From: Granulosicoccus sp.
GTDB lineage: Bacteria > Pseudomonadota > Gammaproteobacteria > Granulosicoccales > Granulosicoccaceae
Direction of reading: 5' to 3'
DNA length: 34,658 nucleotides
Assembly: GCA_023300375.1 (NCBI GenBank)
Contig: JALZWO010000214.1
Location: forward strand, 1-34,658
A program made the translations under genes and the position numbers. This document shows, one piece after another, positions 33,795-34,658 of the stretch. A model generated the notes under the pieces. The model worked only from the letters and a program-made list of their open reading frames with translations, did not search any database and was not told the origin of the DNA. The number at the start of each line of letters is the position of its first letter. The stretch's first letter is position 1.

Positions 33795-34658
33795 GTGCAT
33801 CAGCTCCAACAATGGAAGAGCGTACAGCTTCGCTCAAAGGCCTGGGTACTTCGCGCAAACGTGTGGAAGATTCGCGCTTTACACAGGGTAAAGGCAACTA
33901 CATCGACGATATCAAGTTGCCAGGAATGCTCTACGGTGATTTTGTCCGCTCACAATATGCGCACGCCTACGTCAAGAATATTGATACCTCCGCGGCACTC
34001 GCGCTGCCCGGGGTCATTGCTGTATTAACCTGTGCTGATCTTGAGCCTTTGAATTTACATTGGATGCCAACGCTTGCCGGTGACAAGCAAATGGTACTCG
34101 CCGATGGCAAGGTGCTTTTTCAAGGCCAAGAGGTTGCCTTCGTCGTCGCTGAAGATCGTTACATTGCTGCTGATGCAATTGATCTTATTAAGGTTGAGTA
34201 TGAGGAACTGCCGGTATTGGTTGATCCGTTTAAGGCGGAGATACCGGGTGCGCCTATACTGCGTGAAGATATTGCTGATGCCAAAGAAGGTGCTCACGGC
34301 GCAAGACGTCATCCTAATCACATCTTTACCTGGGAACAGGGTGATAAGGAGGCCACTGAAAGTATTCTGGCAGATGCCCCTGTGGTAGCTGAAGAGATGG
34401 TGTACTACCACCGCACCCATCCTTGCCCATTAGAGCCGTGTGGCAGTGTGGCGTCTATGGATAAGGTGAACGGTAAGTTAACCCTATACGGCACCTTTCA
34501 AGCGCCGCATGTGGTGCGAACTGTTGCTTCATTATTGTCCGGTATAGCTGAGCATAATATTCGCGTAGTTTCTCCGGATATCGGTGGTGGATTTGGCAAC
34601 AAGGTAGGTGTGTATCCTGGCTATATCTGTTCCATCGTGGCCTCCATTGTCACGGGGG
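33791..34658 (+). CDS. coxL: Form I aerobic CO dehydrogenase large (Mo/Cu) subunit, 5' part
   Basis: The catalytic subunit that oxidises CO to CO2 at a Mo-Cu centre. About 289 N-terminal residues are present and the gene runs off the right edge. The sequence follows the Oligotropha form I CoxL closely from memory: [20 protein letters not shown], then [13 protein letters not shown], then [13 protein letters not shown], then [10 protein letters not shown], and [16 protein letters not shown], the first cofactor-binding loop. The AYxCSFR active-site loop that proves form I, with its copper-binding cysteine, lies beyond the window. A GAGGAG 8 nt before the ATG supports the start. Confidence 0.93.
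   Translation, partial: MSASAPTMEERTASLKGLGTSRKRVEDSRFTQGKGNYIDDIKLPGMLYGDFVRSQYAHAYVKNIDTSAALALPGVIAVLTCADLEPLNLHWMPTLAGDKQMVLADGKVLFQGQEVAFVVAEDRYIAADAIDLIKVEYEELPVLVDPFKAEIPGAPILREDIADAKEGAHGARRHPNHIFTWEQGDKEATESILADAPVVAEEMVYYHRTHPCPLEPCGSVASMDKVNGKLTLYGTFQAPHVVRTVASLLSGIAEHNIRVVSPDIGGGFGNKVGVYPGYICSIVASIVTG

Overview
This is bacterial chromosomal DNA of roughly balanced base composition with densely packed genes. The gene set (a 607-residue BipA/TypA, a ZapE-type AFG1 ATPase, Bcr/CflA transporter, XdhABC, and a form I aerobic CO dehydrogenase) fits a free-living, aerobic, probably marine proteobacterium. Gammaproteobacteria is my best guess, at low confidence. No tRNA, rRNA, CRISPR array, insertion sequence or prophage gene was seen.

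Left region (1-6.9 kb): a cluster that looks like an uncharacterised pathway. A minus-strand operon runs from a CrtI-like flavoprotein to a BchC-like medium-chain dehydrogenase, a PTPS/QueD-fold protein that has lost its catalytic residues, a family 4 glycosyltransferase and a SAM methyltransferase. Beside it lie a plus-strand RibD reductase-domain protein and a minus-strand CDP-alcohol phosphatidyltransferase cut by the left edge. The parts suggest a pterin- or pyrimidine-derived product that is reduced, glycosylated and methylated, perhaps lipid-linked. That is inference.

Middle-left (7-12.8 kb): a minus-strand run of [2Fe-2S] ferredoxin, PLP aminotransferase, nicotinate phosphoribosyltransferase (NAD salvage) and a DenD-like sugar-acid dehydrogenase. 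A hybrid sensor histidine kinase diverges from it. Next (12.9-18.6 kb) come a CPA1 Na+/H+ antiporter, an unusual MotA-like/PilZ-like gene pair without a MotB, zapE, a pair of terminator-like hairpins, and typA with a long leader.

Middle-right (18.8-25.3 kb): a purine salvage/catabolism operon, adenine deaminase then xdhA-xdhB-xdhC, which would take adenine through hypoxanthine and xanthine to urate. It converges on a NagA-like deacetylase that diverges from an SDR dehydrogenase, followed by a Bcr/CflA-type drug exporter.

Right region (28.7-34.7 kb): a molybdenum hydroxylase locus. A fused molybdopterin-binding/MocA-type nucleotidyltransferase (minus strand) is coupled to a small membrane protein. 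Divergent from it is a CoxC-like MHYT-LytTR regulator, then a coxM-coxS-coxL operon for form I CO dehydrogenase, with coxL cut by the right edge. The gap between regulator and coxM holds an array of near-identical decamers spaced by whole helical turns, a likely binding array for the LytTR regulator and, in my view, the most testable new observation here.
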